Shown here: positions 13,501-27,000 of the stretch, one piece after another
How positions within the stretch are numbered: position 1 is the stretch's first letter
Layout of the letters: every line of letters starts with the position of its first letter
Source: Haliclystus octoradiatus
Lineage: Eukaryota > Cnidaria > Staurozoa > Stauromedusae > Haliclystidae
DNA length: 64,000 nt
Reading direction: 5' to 3'
Assembly (NCBI GenBank): GCA_916610825.1
Contig: OU744447.1
Coordinates: 9,214,751 to 9,278,750 of the forward strand
The notes under the pieces: model-generated
Told to the model about the DNA's origin: nothing
Databases searched by the model: none
The model's input: only the letters and a program-made list of their open reading frames with translations
Program-made: the position numbers and the translations under genes

Positions 13501-16500
13501 AGCATTGCGTAACATTTGACAGTTTCATAATGTTGCGTTATAGGGTTTCAATGTTTTACATCATACTTTGAATGTGTCAACCAGCATGAGCATAAAATCA
13601 AATCAATAGGCAAAGATACATACCACGTTGAAAAAGATGATCTTCTTGGTCTTTCATACCTTTGGCTTATTGTTTTACAATCACCTGATTTTAATGTTGC
13701 TAAAGAAGCTACACAATTTTTTATTCAACTCTCTTCAACATTATTATCACCAAAACTAAGAAAGGTACGCTTGACCACTATTCTTAAGTATCAATGAAGT
13801 TGTCCATAATGTCTTGCCATATTTATTTATAATTATTTTTTCTGTTTTGCAAAATGTTCAATAAAGAGCGAACAAGATAATATCCATAAGAAATTTATTG
13901 CCGAATTCCATAAACGGCTAGAGGTAATTATTTTCCTCATTTCCTTTTATTAGATAACTTTATTTGTTATTGTAGTATAATTTTGTTTAATGCTTATACA
14001 GGCACTTTTACTATTATTAAAAAAAGACGGTGTGCAAGAAAAATCTTCATTTTTTAAACATAGAAGACAACCATCTTGTGGATTCTCAGCTGATATGCCA
14101 AGGTATCAATGACCTAGATAACAGTAGACTAGACAGGCACATTTCTGGTTATTAACCTTTATCCATACTACTCAAAATAGAAGGAGCAGACTTTTAAAGG
14201 GCAAAAATGACCAGCGAACAAGCCGGTAAAGTGGAGTACAGTGGATTGTGGCACAGGCCTACTGGCCTATACTTATCTGTATCAACATATTGTTTGTTGG
14301 TTGTTCAAATTCTCCTTTTGGAAAAATAAAAATTATTTTCTTCAGTCCTCATGACTTTTTTGGCTCGACGGTAGAGAGTGCTGATTGTGTAAAAAAGCCA
14401 ACCATGGGATAATGAAAACAGTAGAAACTATCTATAGCGGCACCCCGAGGTAACTTTCAAAATATATGTTGTAGATGATATGCCGTTGTAGCCAATTATC
14501 TGTAAGAAGAAAGATACCAAATTTCCTAGGAACATCAGTTAAATTCAGTACAGTTATAAACAATAATATATATATATATTTTTAAACCATGATGTATTTC
14601 ATCGAGAACTATTAAAACAGCAAATACTTCATTAGTTTATAAGTACCTTTATATTACTATATATTAAAATATAAAAGGTGACGTTATAAACAGTTTCTAC
14701 TGTATTAACCAATATTACCATAGTTACCAACCATAATAAGATGGACAAATCTACAAATAATTATTTATAATTAATAAATAGTGAAATTGATGTTGGTCAA
14801 TTTATTATTTCTGTAGGTCAACCATTTTAATTTGTCTAGAGCGTTTACTCTACCTCGCTTGTCAGTACATCTCTGCTGCTCAGGTATATTGTATCAATGT
14901 ATTGTAGATATTTTAATGAAAAATATTTATTTCAATCATCATTTAGAGACACGTTTAGTTGAATTCACAGGTTGCGTACATTAAACAATGATTGGGGCCA
15001 TTTTTCCCGTGGGTAACAATACTTGTTTATAGGGAGACACAGAATAATAATTACAGTTTTAATAAACACAAATTATCACATCAGACGAATTCTAGTGTTG
15101 CTCCTATAGTGTTGCTAAGCAACACTACTGGATACCTTGTAAGGGAAAGACCTGTGCTAAGCAAAATAGGCAACATGTACATACATAAATAGAAAGAAGG
15201 TTCTATCAAAATCCGTTGTGTCCCAAAAAGTGATCTGTGCACTTTGAAACTAAATAGAAAATAACTGTTCCAAATATGATTAATTTAAATATAAATGTTT
15301 CACAATGAAATTGTAATCAAAAGTCTCCCAAAAGGCTAGATTACAAGTAAACAATTAAACAATTGAACATTACTTTAACACAATGAAACTATAATCAAAC
15401 ATTTCTGTCTGTTAGGATTCATCTAATGCCAGCCAAAGGATCTACCCTCCACATGGAAGATGTTTCCATGGTTATCCTGTGACGATTATTATTCAAGAGG
15501 AAAATAACAAAGAACAGTCAACAATGAATGTTAGTACAATTGAACATTCATTTTCTATGTTTATTTTTTTGTTGTTTCGTATTTGTTTAGAAATAAACAG
15601 GATAATGTGATGTTTTCATCGAACTGCTACTCTATAGATTAAAGTCATTTTCTGATACATATTGCAATGTACCTGCTTATCTGCAACCTGGATTTGAAAT
15701 ATGAAGTGTTTTGTGTTCAGGTTCTTCTTAAGCAGTTTAAAATAAGTGCAACAAATTTGACCTTCATTAATGCAGGTTACGCAGTATTGGAATTGTTTTG
15801 TATGTTTTATCGTCATTTAGGCTGAAACAAACGAGGCATTGTCATCATTGCATCAACGCATTGCTCAACGTGTTAGATTGTCTTCTGATCAATGCCAATT
15901 ATATGTCAATGATAAACAGGTATTTCTCTATTTGTGATTTCAACACACAAACCTGATTGTACCTGCCTTCAAATTGAGCATGGCGTAACATTTGTCAAAA
16001 TGCCAAATTAATGCTCTTTTATTACTTTTGCCTCTTAAATGGAAAAACATTATTAATTACTATTGTTTTCAGTTTTCTCAGGCAGATAGATCAAAACTGC
16101 TACACCAGCTTGGTTTTAACGAACAGCAAGTAGTGAATGTACGGTCAACATTGTCTGTATCATCTGTGTCATCAACACCATATGACGAACAGGTAAAATT
16201 ATAATGCGCTAAAATCTTTCTGCCTTTATTTTGCACATACTGCTAAAAAGGCACAGGAAAATTTGCTCTTTTAACAGTTAAGTAATAATTAATTTTTATT
16301 TTGAAATTCGTAGATGACAAATCGTATCACAGCATCTAGTAAGGAGAAGGTAAATCCACTTGTTTTTATATTTGTTATATATTAAATCTGATTTTGAAAG
16401 GTAAAACTACTGTATTATTTTAACCCTGAAGGAAAAGACATCTCCTGGTTACCTTTTAGCATTTGAATACAAGGCATTTGATAAGTTTTATCATCTAGCA

Positions 16501-18051
16501 GAACTGGAAGAACCAAGGTAATCATTTATGTTGTATCATTATATACAGTCAAACTTGCATTGACACCAAAAACTTTTTACACATATTTGGATAGCTGATG
16601 TTAAATGATAAAGAATGATGAAGAGGATTTCTCAATTTGGATGCGAGTTAACCAAGATCGTTAATGTTGAATCTATTATTTTTGGTCATTCTCATTCTTC
16701 AAAACTGGGAACAATATCATTCAATTTTTCTGAACTACTATAGGAAAAAATATGGGTCAGAATTATAAAAATAAATAAATCTCCTTTCATTCAAAATTAA
16801 AAGTTTCTAGCAACCAAGTCAGATATGTCTACAGCTTTGCTGGGACATGTCATTTTTCTTGAAATGAATACAGTCTATTAAGGAAGTTGGGAGTAATAAT
16901 CAAGGTAACATGAAAGTTTCTATGAGAAATATAATATGGAAAGTAGCTACAGTGAAACCTGTACATAACAGCCAGATATGAGAGATCGATAAATTGACTA
17001 CTATATGCACTTGGCCTTTATATACAGGGTTGATTTAATGGAAAATGATATTTCAGACATTACAAGAGTGACCACTGTAGACAGATGGCCGCTATATAGA
17101 GGTGACTGTTATAACAGGTTTGGATGTAATCAGGGCAATATCAAGTAATTTTAATTTGTTTGAAATTGTTTAAGGTTATAGCCTTTGTTGAATTTTATTT
17201 TTAGAATTACTCAGTCGCTGAGGGATCTTATGTTACTTCTTCCAACCGACCCCGAAATTTTAGAAGCGCTTGAAGTCTTCAATTTGCAGGTAGAACTCAA
17301 CTCCATGCTATGTATTAAAGGAGAATTAGCTCAAATAGCAGACCAGCCAGACTTAAGAGACTAGATTTCAAATCACCCTTAGGTCAACTCAGCCTTGACT
17401 CTTTATCTGAAACAGCAAGAGAGTATCATCTTCGGACTAAATTTAATCTCTGAACATTTAGACTTTGCCGACGGATCAGAAGAAGGCTAATATTTCCATC
17501 AATTTATCAATGTTGTTCTAAAACAATTCTGTTGGAAAACAATGCCAATATAGAATGGCCTGCCTAATATACAAAATGCTGTTTGTATTTGTTTTTATCG
17601 TAAAAACATTATATTTGTAAATTTATTCATTTGGCCAAGGTTTTAAAATCATCTGAGAATAAATGTTTTTTACAAATGAAAATAGTTTTTTGCTGTAATT
17701 ATCGAACAAGAGTCTCTGACAGGCTTAGTCAACTTGGTTGGCTATCAGTCAGATACAAAATAACATCTCAACAGCTAATCTTCACACGCAAAATCAAATT
17801 TAACATGGCCCCTCCTGTGCTTCTCCATCTATTCAAAAAATTGCATTCCACAAAAATATGCTTGTATTCCCATAACGACATCTTCATTGAGCCAAGCCAT
17901 CCACATTCATTAAAACATGCTGGTTCTCGAAAGGTTCTCGATGGTCTTGCATCTGGGATGAAGGTGGTTACTAGTGACAGTGCTAGATTTAAGCATCTCC
18001 TCAAGAATCAAATGCATGTCAATAACATATTTAACTAATTTTTTACTCATT

Positions 18052-18085
<34 letters not shown>

Positions 18086-21000
18086 TTATTCTCTCTGTGA
18101 ATAATTCTCTTTCTACTATAACATGTTTTAACCTGTTGTTATATTCTTGCTTGTCACACTCCCGTGAAAAAAGCTCCTAGCTGATCAGGTACTGTATAAA
18201 TGATGATGTCATTGTTTTGGTAAAATATATGCATATGCACTGCTCTGTGAGAATTAGGTTACATCATCTACTCCCTCTGATAATTAATCAGTAACAACCT
18301 GTGCGAAAAAAGTTCATGAGTTCATGAACGTGAAATTGCCCAAAAATTCCTGAACTGTTCATGAACTTTCAGGCAATTTCACGTTCATGAATCAGTTCAT
18401 GAACCAGTTCATGAAGTGTTCATGAACTCTTTGTGACTGTTCATGAACCCACACAAAAAAGTTCATGAACTGTTCATGAAATTCATGAATTGTTCAACTG
18501 TTCATGAACTGCTCATGAACTGTTCATGAACTCTCAGGCAATTTCACGTTCATGAATCAGTTCATGGACTCTTTGTGACTGTTCATGAACCCACAAAAAA
18601 TGTTCATGAACTGTTCATGAAGTTCATGAATTGTTTAACTGTTCATGAACTGTTCATGAATTGTTTAACTGTTCATGATCTGTTCATGTACTGATGAATT
18701 TTTTTCGCAGGGGATGTCAGCTACCCAGTGTTATTAGTTGCACTACAACTGACTGATTTTGTTATAATTATACTTATAGAATCCACTGACATTTTCTCCA
18801 AACACGAAAGCTGGCATTGCTACATCATCAACGTCAGTCTTTCATACCTATTTCAACTGTAATTCATCACAGATGTCATCGTTTCGAGTTTTATACAATC
18901 TGCAGGTACCTTAATTTAAATTTTTAACTGTCTGAGGATCGCATAAAGCATGAAACTTTAAGTAACAGTACCAAAATGTGTAGTCGTTGACTTCTTTATT
19001 GATACTTATTAATTTCAAAATTCATTTACTTTATAAATGTTTTTGAAAATTTCCATTTTCATTCTCTTACCTGAAGATATCATCATCATCACAAAAATAT
19101 CAAAAGGAATAAAAAATTATGTCTCTTTTATCGTTGTATTTTATTGTAAATTTGATAATGCTATGCGTTATTGAACAGACGTGAGAATTTTCAGACTTTT
19201 ACTTGTGGATTTCAGACTATTCAACCATTATGAACTCTAGTTATTGTATTTTCCCATTGAAATCCATTACAAATAATCTAGGTTTACCTGCTGTCAGACT
19301 ATTTTTGAAATTTCAATTTGAAAAGTTGTAAGAATTCCAAAGCGATCTCTTAAACAAATTACAATGAAATCTGTATATAGCAACAAGCTATGAGATGTAG
19401 AATGACCACTATAGACAAGTGGTCGTTGTATAGAGGTGGCTGTTATAACAGGTTTGACTGTATATCTCTGAACTCTTCTGTTATTGTAAATATGTAGGTT
19501 CTGACTAGCAAGTTGATGCCAACAGCTTTGCAAGATGGTGGCAATACAACAAATAAAATTTTCTGTGACAATTTCCTTGCCTATGGTGGCTTAAGGTGTG
19601 TTGTCAATAATCTGTGTTACTTATCTAATCTCTTGATTATAGTAAACGATGTTTATATGATCTGTTTCTATTTGTTGTATTTATTTATTTTTTGGTCATA
19701 GTCTTATACTAAACATCCTTCATTCTGGTCAGTTTCCTAGCAACGTCGATTACAATCTGCGGCAATCGTGCTACTACATCTGTTTGCAAATTGCAAGGTG
19801 AGAAAGCTATTTTTGAATAAAACATGCAGTGATTAAAATCTAGTTGATGTACACGCATGATTTTTCTTGTTTTTATACTTGTAATTTTGATAAGAGTTAG
19901 CATTTTGTTCTTGATTATTGGTAACAATGAACCTGTGATTTGTGTGAGACCAGCTAACAAATATCTCACTACTCTCAAGAGCATTTAAGTCACAGTAATA
20001 GTCAATGGAATTACTTGCCACACAACTAAAAGTAAACAACATTTTGTGGTTCATCTGTTCAGGTTTCTTCTTTGTGGTGATAGTATTGATGTCGATCAAA
20101 ACAGATCAACAACAAGGACCTCACATTCTGTGTCGTTGTCGTCGTTTCAAGAGCATACAAGTGCCAGTAGTACAATGCCATCATCAAATACTCAAGCCTC
20201 AGATGTTTCCATGGCAACAAGTACACCTATCAAAATCAATAGAGTGTCTCAAAGAACCCCTCGTCGTCATCATTCAGCTGTCTCATCATGGCCTGGTACA
20301 AAGTTTATTAGCGGGTCACCTGCTGCAATGGTTATGGACATGTCTCCCTCTGCTAATAATAGTATGGTTTCTTCATCTTATGAAAGTTCAGCGTGTGTAA
20401 CACCAGATTCTGTTTCTGATGCTAAAAGACCAAGAGCTGGTAGCATGGTAGAGGCAGTATCTTCAACAGTACGAATGGTGATTGATGTAAGCTCAACTAT
20501 ATTACAGTCAAACCTGTTATATTGCAGCCACCCTCATATAAAGACCACCTGTATATAATGAACGCTTAAGCGGAATCGTTATTCTATTGAAAAGCCCTGT
20601 ATATGTAGATCTTATTACAGGTTTCATTATATTTTGACCATTTCTACTGATTTTAAATTGAGGACAAAACCAACACCCTGATGTAAGAAGTAATGAAGAG
20701 AATTTTTTTAGGTCAATGTAGCCTACGTGAAGACTAAAATCTATCTTAACGAAAATGTTGGCTAGTTCAAGGAAAAGTTCTTATGTCGATGAATGATGTT
20801 AACCTTAATTGAAATCAATTCCAATTTTGAAAGGGCTCTTTGCAAATAACATTATAAAATTGTCAAAATATACTACAGTTGAACTCGGTTAATTTCCCCT
20901 CTTTTATTTTCCCATTTTGCTTGATATCCCCACATAAAGCTGATTTCTATTTTCCATTCTCCATACTAACTCTCATATTCGTACCTCGCTTAATGTCCCT

Positions 21001-24000
21001 CTTTTCATCCGTACAAGATTGGGGATATTAAGCAAGTTCGACTTTAGCAACATCATAAAAATATACCAAATCAATGTAATAATGCTTCCATGTTATCTAG
21101 CTGGTAAGCCTTAATGGGTATGGTAAGGGATAATTTTGAAGCCTGCATTTGACTAATTGAGATCCATGAATGACATCTTTTTCTTAAGTATAAGAGCTGT
21201 GTTTACATCAATTAGATCTATCTCATCTCTTTCAGACAATGAATAAGACCGAATTTCAAGATACAATTGTTCGGTTAATAAGTGTTGCGTGGGCTGCTGC
21301 AGCAGGTCAGTTGCATCTCAATCTAAATCAAGATGGAAATTCTAACGGTCATCCATCTTTGAGACGCAATTCATCATCTGATCCTAATTCTTTGAAATCT
21401 GGAACATGCTTGCAATCGAAGCATGTTGACAACTTGGTGAGCTATGGATTTAAATTTTTGTGATTTATCATTTTCCCACAACCGGGTACTGCTGCAAGTA
21501 CCTTTTTCACCAGGGTGGGTGGTTGATTAGGTGGTTAGTATTTTTTGGAGCGTGTGTGCATTCATGGGCCAAACGCACATCCTATCCCAATCCGAATGTG
21601 CTTCTCCCAGTGGTTGAATCCAAGACCATGCAGACCAAGGTATCCTCCACGCCTTAATCATGACGGCTCTACTGTTTTGATGACTTGACATTTTGCACAA
21701 TTAATTCATTCTGAGTATTTATAGAACATGAAATATGTCAGTTAAAGCAGCTCAAGTTTATCACCTGTAAAGAAACAGGTCGTTTTCATAAATATATAGA
21801 TAACTTTTGATTGTTTGGTTTTTTAACTGTAATCTTCTTTTACAATTTTGCTATTTCAGGATGCAAATCTCTCTTCCTCTGCCCTTCAATTGCTTGTGAT
21901 GTGTCTTCAACTGCGGACAAACTTTTTGGACTCATTTTACAAACTATCATATTGCAAAGATTTCATTATTGATGTGTTGACAGGTTCACCTAGCCAACAA
22001 GTAATTACGTACTTAGCAACTAAGATCATATTAAAATACCAATTTCCATCAGTCTATGACTTAATTTATTAATTTTATTTATTTAGGTACGCTCTTCTGC
22101 TGCTGAACAATTTGCCATTCTCGGTGATGCTAATGTGTTAGGTAAAATGATAGATTTAATTTAATTTTATCCCAGGAGGTATCCTCATTACCATTTGCTC
22201 AAGACCAGATAAACTAATATATGTTAGTCAATATATGTTTGTTTCTACTCTTTTTCTATCGTTTAGATGCGAACATTCAACAGCCAAAATTATTTATATT
22301 GTCTGTGTTACTGAAAGCACCTTTACCTGTTTGGCATCAATCTTCAAATTCACGTGGCGTCAATTCAAAGTAAGACAACATTAATTATCATCATTTGTTA
22401 AGAACCACCTGATAGCATTGCTACTTTGCTGTTACTTGTATTCTTGTTTTCTATTGAATTTAACCTCTGTAAATAGGTCGCCTTCAGGGTACGACAAAAG
22501 TGGGAATCCTGCAATCCTAGACTCCAGGAGGCTAGAAAAAATTCAGTAAAAAATTGACATTTTAACTACTCGTGGGTCAAGAAATCCAGAAGATAATGTT
22601 TTGAATTGTTCTAGGATTCAAAAAGGCTAAATCTTTCGTCGGTTACTGGCCGCCTGTTTGAATGGTTAATATTCTGATTTCATAACTGGCATTATAACGC
22701 AACTGTACTGCAAAATGTTTAAATGTGATCCTAATTCATGATATTGAGATTCCAGTACATATGGTGATGGCAGGATTTTCTCAAAATTGGCTTCAAGGGA
22801 CAAGTATGACCAGCTGGCGCTACTACTTATAATGCTGTGCGTGTTTAAGTTCCGGTTGTCGTTCATCTTATTTCGATGTTTGAAAGCTTATGATTGGAAA
22901 TCCATATTGTGAAAACCTCTAAGCCAGTTTCAACTTGAGCTCGTAGCAGTCATTGGTCATTTCCCCTTAGCAAGAAGGTGATTTGAAAAGATTTTGCTAA
23001 AAGCTTACAGGTCATCTACCATGAGCTCATAGGGACAAAAATGATTCAATTCATATCCCCCTGTAGTCTCCCTTTCGACTCTAGGGTAGCATACATACAT
23101 TCAAAACTACCTGCTTTACATTCGTCTTCTATTTTATTTAGGATAATTTGGCAATGTGAAGAATATTTTGAGCTATGCTGTGACTTGATTGGCAACCTCA
23201 GTGGTAAGTTAATAAAACATACGCTTTGATATGCTGGTTAGTAAACTGAGTGACTTGTGTTGGTAATTATCTTTTTTATTGTATTTTGCAGAAAGTGAAC
23301 AAACTGATTTAAACATTGATGCAAACCAGCTTGCTTTAACTGAACTAGAATGGTTACAGGCAGCAGAGCCTCAAGGTAGTAGTCCTAGCTAGAACCCTCT
23401 TACAATCAATAAACTTCATATAGAATCAAGGCTCAGTAAATTTGGGTAGGCCTACTGCTTGAAACAGCCGGTTGCAAGCAATTTGAAGTATTTATTTTAC
23501 TTTTTTTTAATTAATGATAGCAATATGACTTGTGTTAGAGTTGATCTTCGAATAAATATTGCACAGAACACCTTATATAAATAGTTAATGAACTGTTCAT
23601 GAACAAATCAATATTTAGTCTGTTTAACGTCCATGGACTGTTTTCATAGGGTAGGTAATATTCATCTGATTTTTATGTACAATCTTGAACATTTGCATAT
23701 TGACGGCTGGGAAGTAAAAAAAAATGTATAGTACGAGAATAATCACTGATGATATTTCATCTGTTTCAGCGCCTTTCTTGCTTACTGGTCATCTGAAACT
23801 TGTTAATGTCATTTTAACTTGTGGGAATGTTGACAAGGAAAAACTTGGTTTGTATAAATTTCATTTCTCAAATATAGTGTCAAGAGTCTCTAGTTCTGAT
23901 CTATTTCAAATTTGTTTCGAATATTTTCAAAGGTGCACAATTTCTGCCAGTCCTTCTCAACAAATTCCTCTCTTTTACACCTCAACAAAATGATTTGGCA

Positions 24001-27000
24001 GACAGGTTTGTATTTATATTTGTGTTTTCATTTAATTTTATAATTTTATAATTTTACATATAATTTTATTATATGTTTATGTGTTGTTGTGATATTTTTC
24101 AACATGAATTTGCACATATAATATAACTAATTTTCTGTCAATCTTGTACACTGCCATCTTCACTGATATTGTTATGATGAGAGCAGATGAACCTAACAAA
24201 AACCTGTTTTGTAGCACATCAGATCAAACGATGCCTGAAAGGAATGTAAATAGGCAGTAAATTATAAATATGTTCTAGTAAACAATGAGTCAAATTAGAC
24301 TTGTTTATCACAACATTGGTTAAATACATTTTATCATGATTGTCTATTATGATTGTATTCATCGATTCAATGCTCAATTTATAAATATTATACAGTGAAA
24401 CCTGTATATAACGGCCAGTTACGAGAGGTAGATAAACTGCCCATTATAGACTTGTGGCCTTTATATGCAGGTTTGATTCAATAGAAAATACTATTTTAGA
24501 CATTGAAAGAGTGACCACTATAGACAGGTGACCGCTGTATAGAGGTGACCGTTATAACAGGTTTGACTGTATCCTTCATTGAATTTATGATTTTTTAGTT
24601 AAATAAAACTCTTCATGATTTCAGGAATATCAATCATAGAATGCAATACTTGATGGCTTTTATTTTAATATAAATACCATTTTGTTTATTTTCAAGTTTG
24701 ATTTTGTTCAACTGCAGAACAGTTGTTCTCAATCTTCTTTCGTCATTTGCTGACCATTGCTCTTCTAACTTTTGTCAAATCACACATCAACTAGCTGACA
24801 AATACCATGCAAAGATTTTATCTAATCTACAGTGGGATGTAAGTAGCAAATTGTGAATAATGCATGATAACAATGGTCAGACTAATCACTGATTAACAGT
24901 GCAATCACTGACTTGCAGGCTAGGTTGCACTACTAATGTTCTCCACTAAATGTGTGCAAATCTGAACGGATTTTGGATTGTATTCAGATTGAGTTTCAGC
25001 TATCAGATCAGATTAACATTGTTCTGTCGGATTAAATCGCATTTTGAGAATATTTTTACATATTTTTTGCAGTTTTCAACTTCTGTAACTACAATTAGTC
25101 AAATCATACCATTCTGATGATTAAGAAACTGTAGTCAACAATATCAATAATAATCACCTTTAGTTTGGTAACAGTCAAATTGCAGCATTAAAAATCATTT
25201 AAAAGGCTACAAAAATTTTGTAATTTGTTTCTGATTTAGGATGAACATTTTGAGATCGGATCAGATTATTTTTCAATCTTGAAATTCAGATCGGATTTGG
25301 ATTTTGGATAGTTTGTACCCGTGGTCAGTTTTCTTGAAATCTGATCCAATGCACACCTCTATTCTCCACGTCACTCTTTTTAATCACATGATCAAATGGC
25401 TGATACAATATTGTATTATCACAACAATTAGTGACTCCAACACATGTACTTGTAGCTGTTATGACTACTTGCTTCAATGTATTCATTACTTATATCTATT
25501 TTTGTTTGTTTTTAGTTTAGTCCTTTGGTCAATCCACGACCAGCCAGTGGTTTTGTTGGTTTAAAGAATGCAGGGGCAACATGTTACATCAATAGTGTAT
25601 TACAACAATTGTATATGCAACCCTATATACGCGATGTTAGTACAATTACATTAGTTTATTATTTAAATGTAATTTTGGTTGTGGGCACGAGGTATTTCGG
25701 TGGATTTCAATCCTTATTTACCCCAGGAAACTGATAGAATCTATATTTATTCCACTGGTATTGAGTTTCAATAAGACATTATCTATTTTCTCAGTGTTAG
25801 TCTATGCAATTTCTTTTTGCTTATTTGTCTGCTGTATTTTGGAAACTCAGCTTTTATTTATCAGATTACCTAATGAATAAAATTTCTCTATGATATTTTT
25901 TATTGATAAAATGATTAGCACATCATCATCATCGTCATTTATTCGCCACCTATTCATCTATTCAAAACTTCGAGCTTAATTTACTTGACTGTAATTTAAC
26001 AATTTTTCAATATAAGGAAGTCATTATTATGATAGATACCAAAGTTGTATGTACTTAAATTGTATAAATGTAGTTTGCTTTTCACCTACGTGATAGCATA
26101 TACATAAAATAAACAGAAAATGAATTCAGAGCCTTGAAAATCCATAGAAACGTCCATAAACTCATAATTTGAATGCATATAACCCTCAATAACCATATGA
26201 AAGCCAGCCATTTAGCCATATGAGGGGAATACTTTGAAGTTATCTAAACCATGATATTCCAAATAAATCATTTTTTATTTTTTTATTTGATTATTTATGT
26301 ATATAATGTTTCATTATTTTTGTTTCAGAACGTATTAAAAGCAAACCCTCAGAATCCTGCAATTGAATCACCTGAGAAGTGAGTTTTTAATATGACCTTG
26401 TTATATACCATAAAACCCACTGAAAATTGCCAGGTATTATACAGACAGTGAAATCTGCATATAACATTTTTCCAAGACCAAACTGATTTCTACTTCTAGT
26501 GGAAAAGGAAACAAGTTTTTGTGTTATTTTCCTTTGGCATTTGATTTGATCGCAAGGAATAGAGGTGATCTTCATGCATAGCCTGGTCAAAGTTTTCCTC
26601 ATTTTTGATTGAATTGAACATCGAACCATCATGCATAAAAGTTTGCTTTCATACATATATACTATTCCTTATTATATTTATACTCTATATTGCCTATTTG
26701 ACCACTATATACAGGTGGTCTTTATATAAAGGGTTAATTAAAAAAAAATCAATTTTCGTACATTGCTACGGTGACCATCATAGACCAGAGCCATCTATTT
26801 ACAAGAGTTGGGACACTCTTTTATGTGCCACTCTCATCTCCAATTGGACAGATTTTTTAAGTCACATGTTTTATGGACGCCATTTCTGTTCCGTCAAACC
26901 CATGCTTGCAAAATATGAACAAAGCTCGCAAAAATTATACGAATTCAAAAGCTTTCCGTTCAAAAGCAAAACCTCTTTTTCAATGGACCCAAAATGGCGA

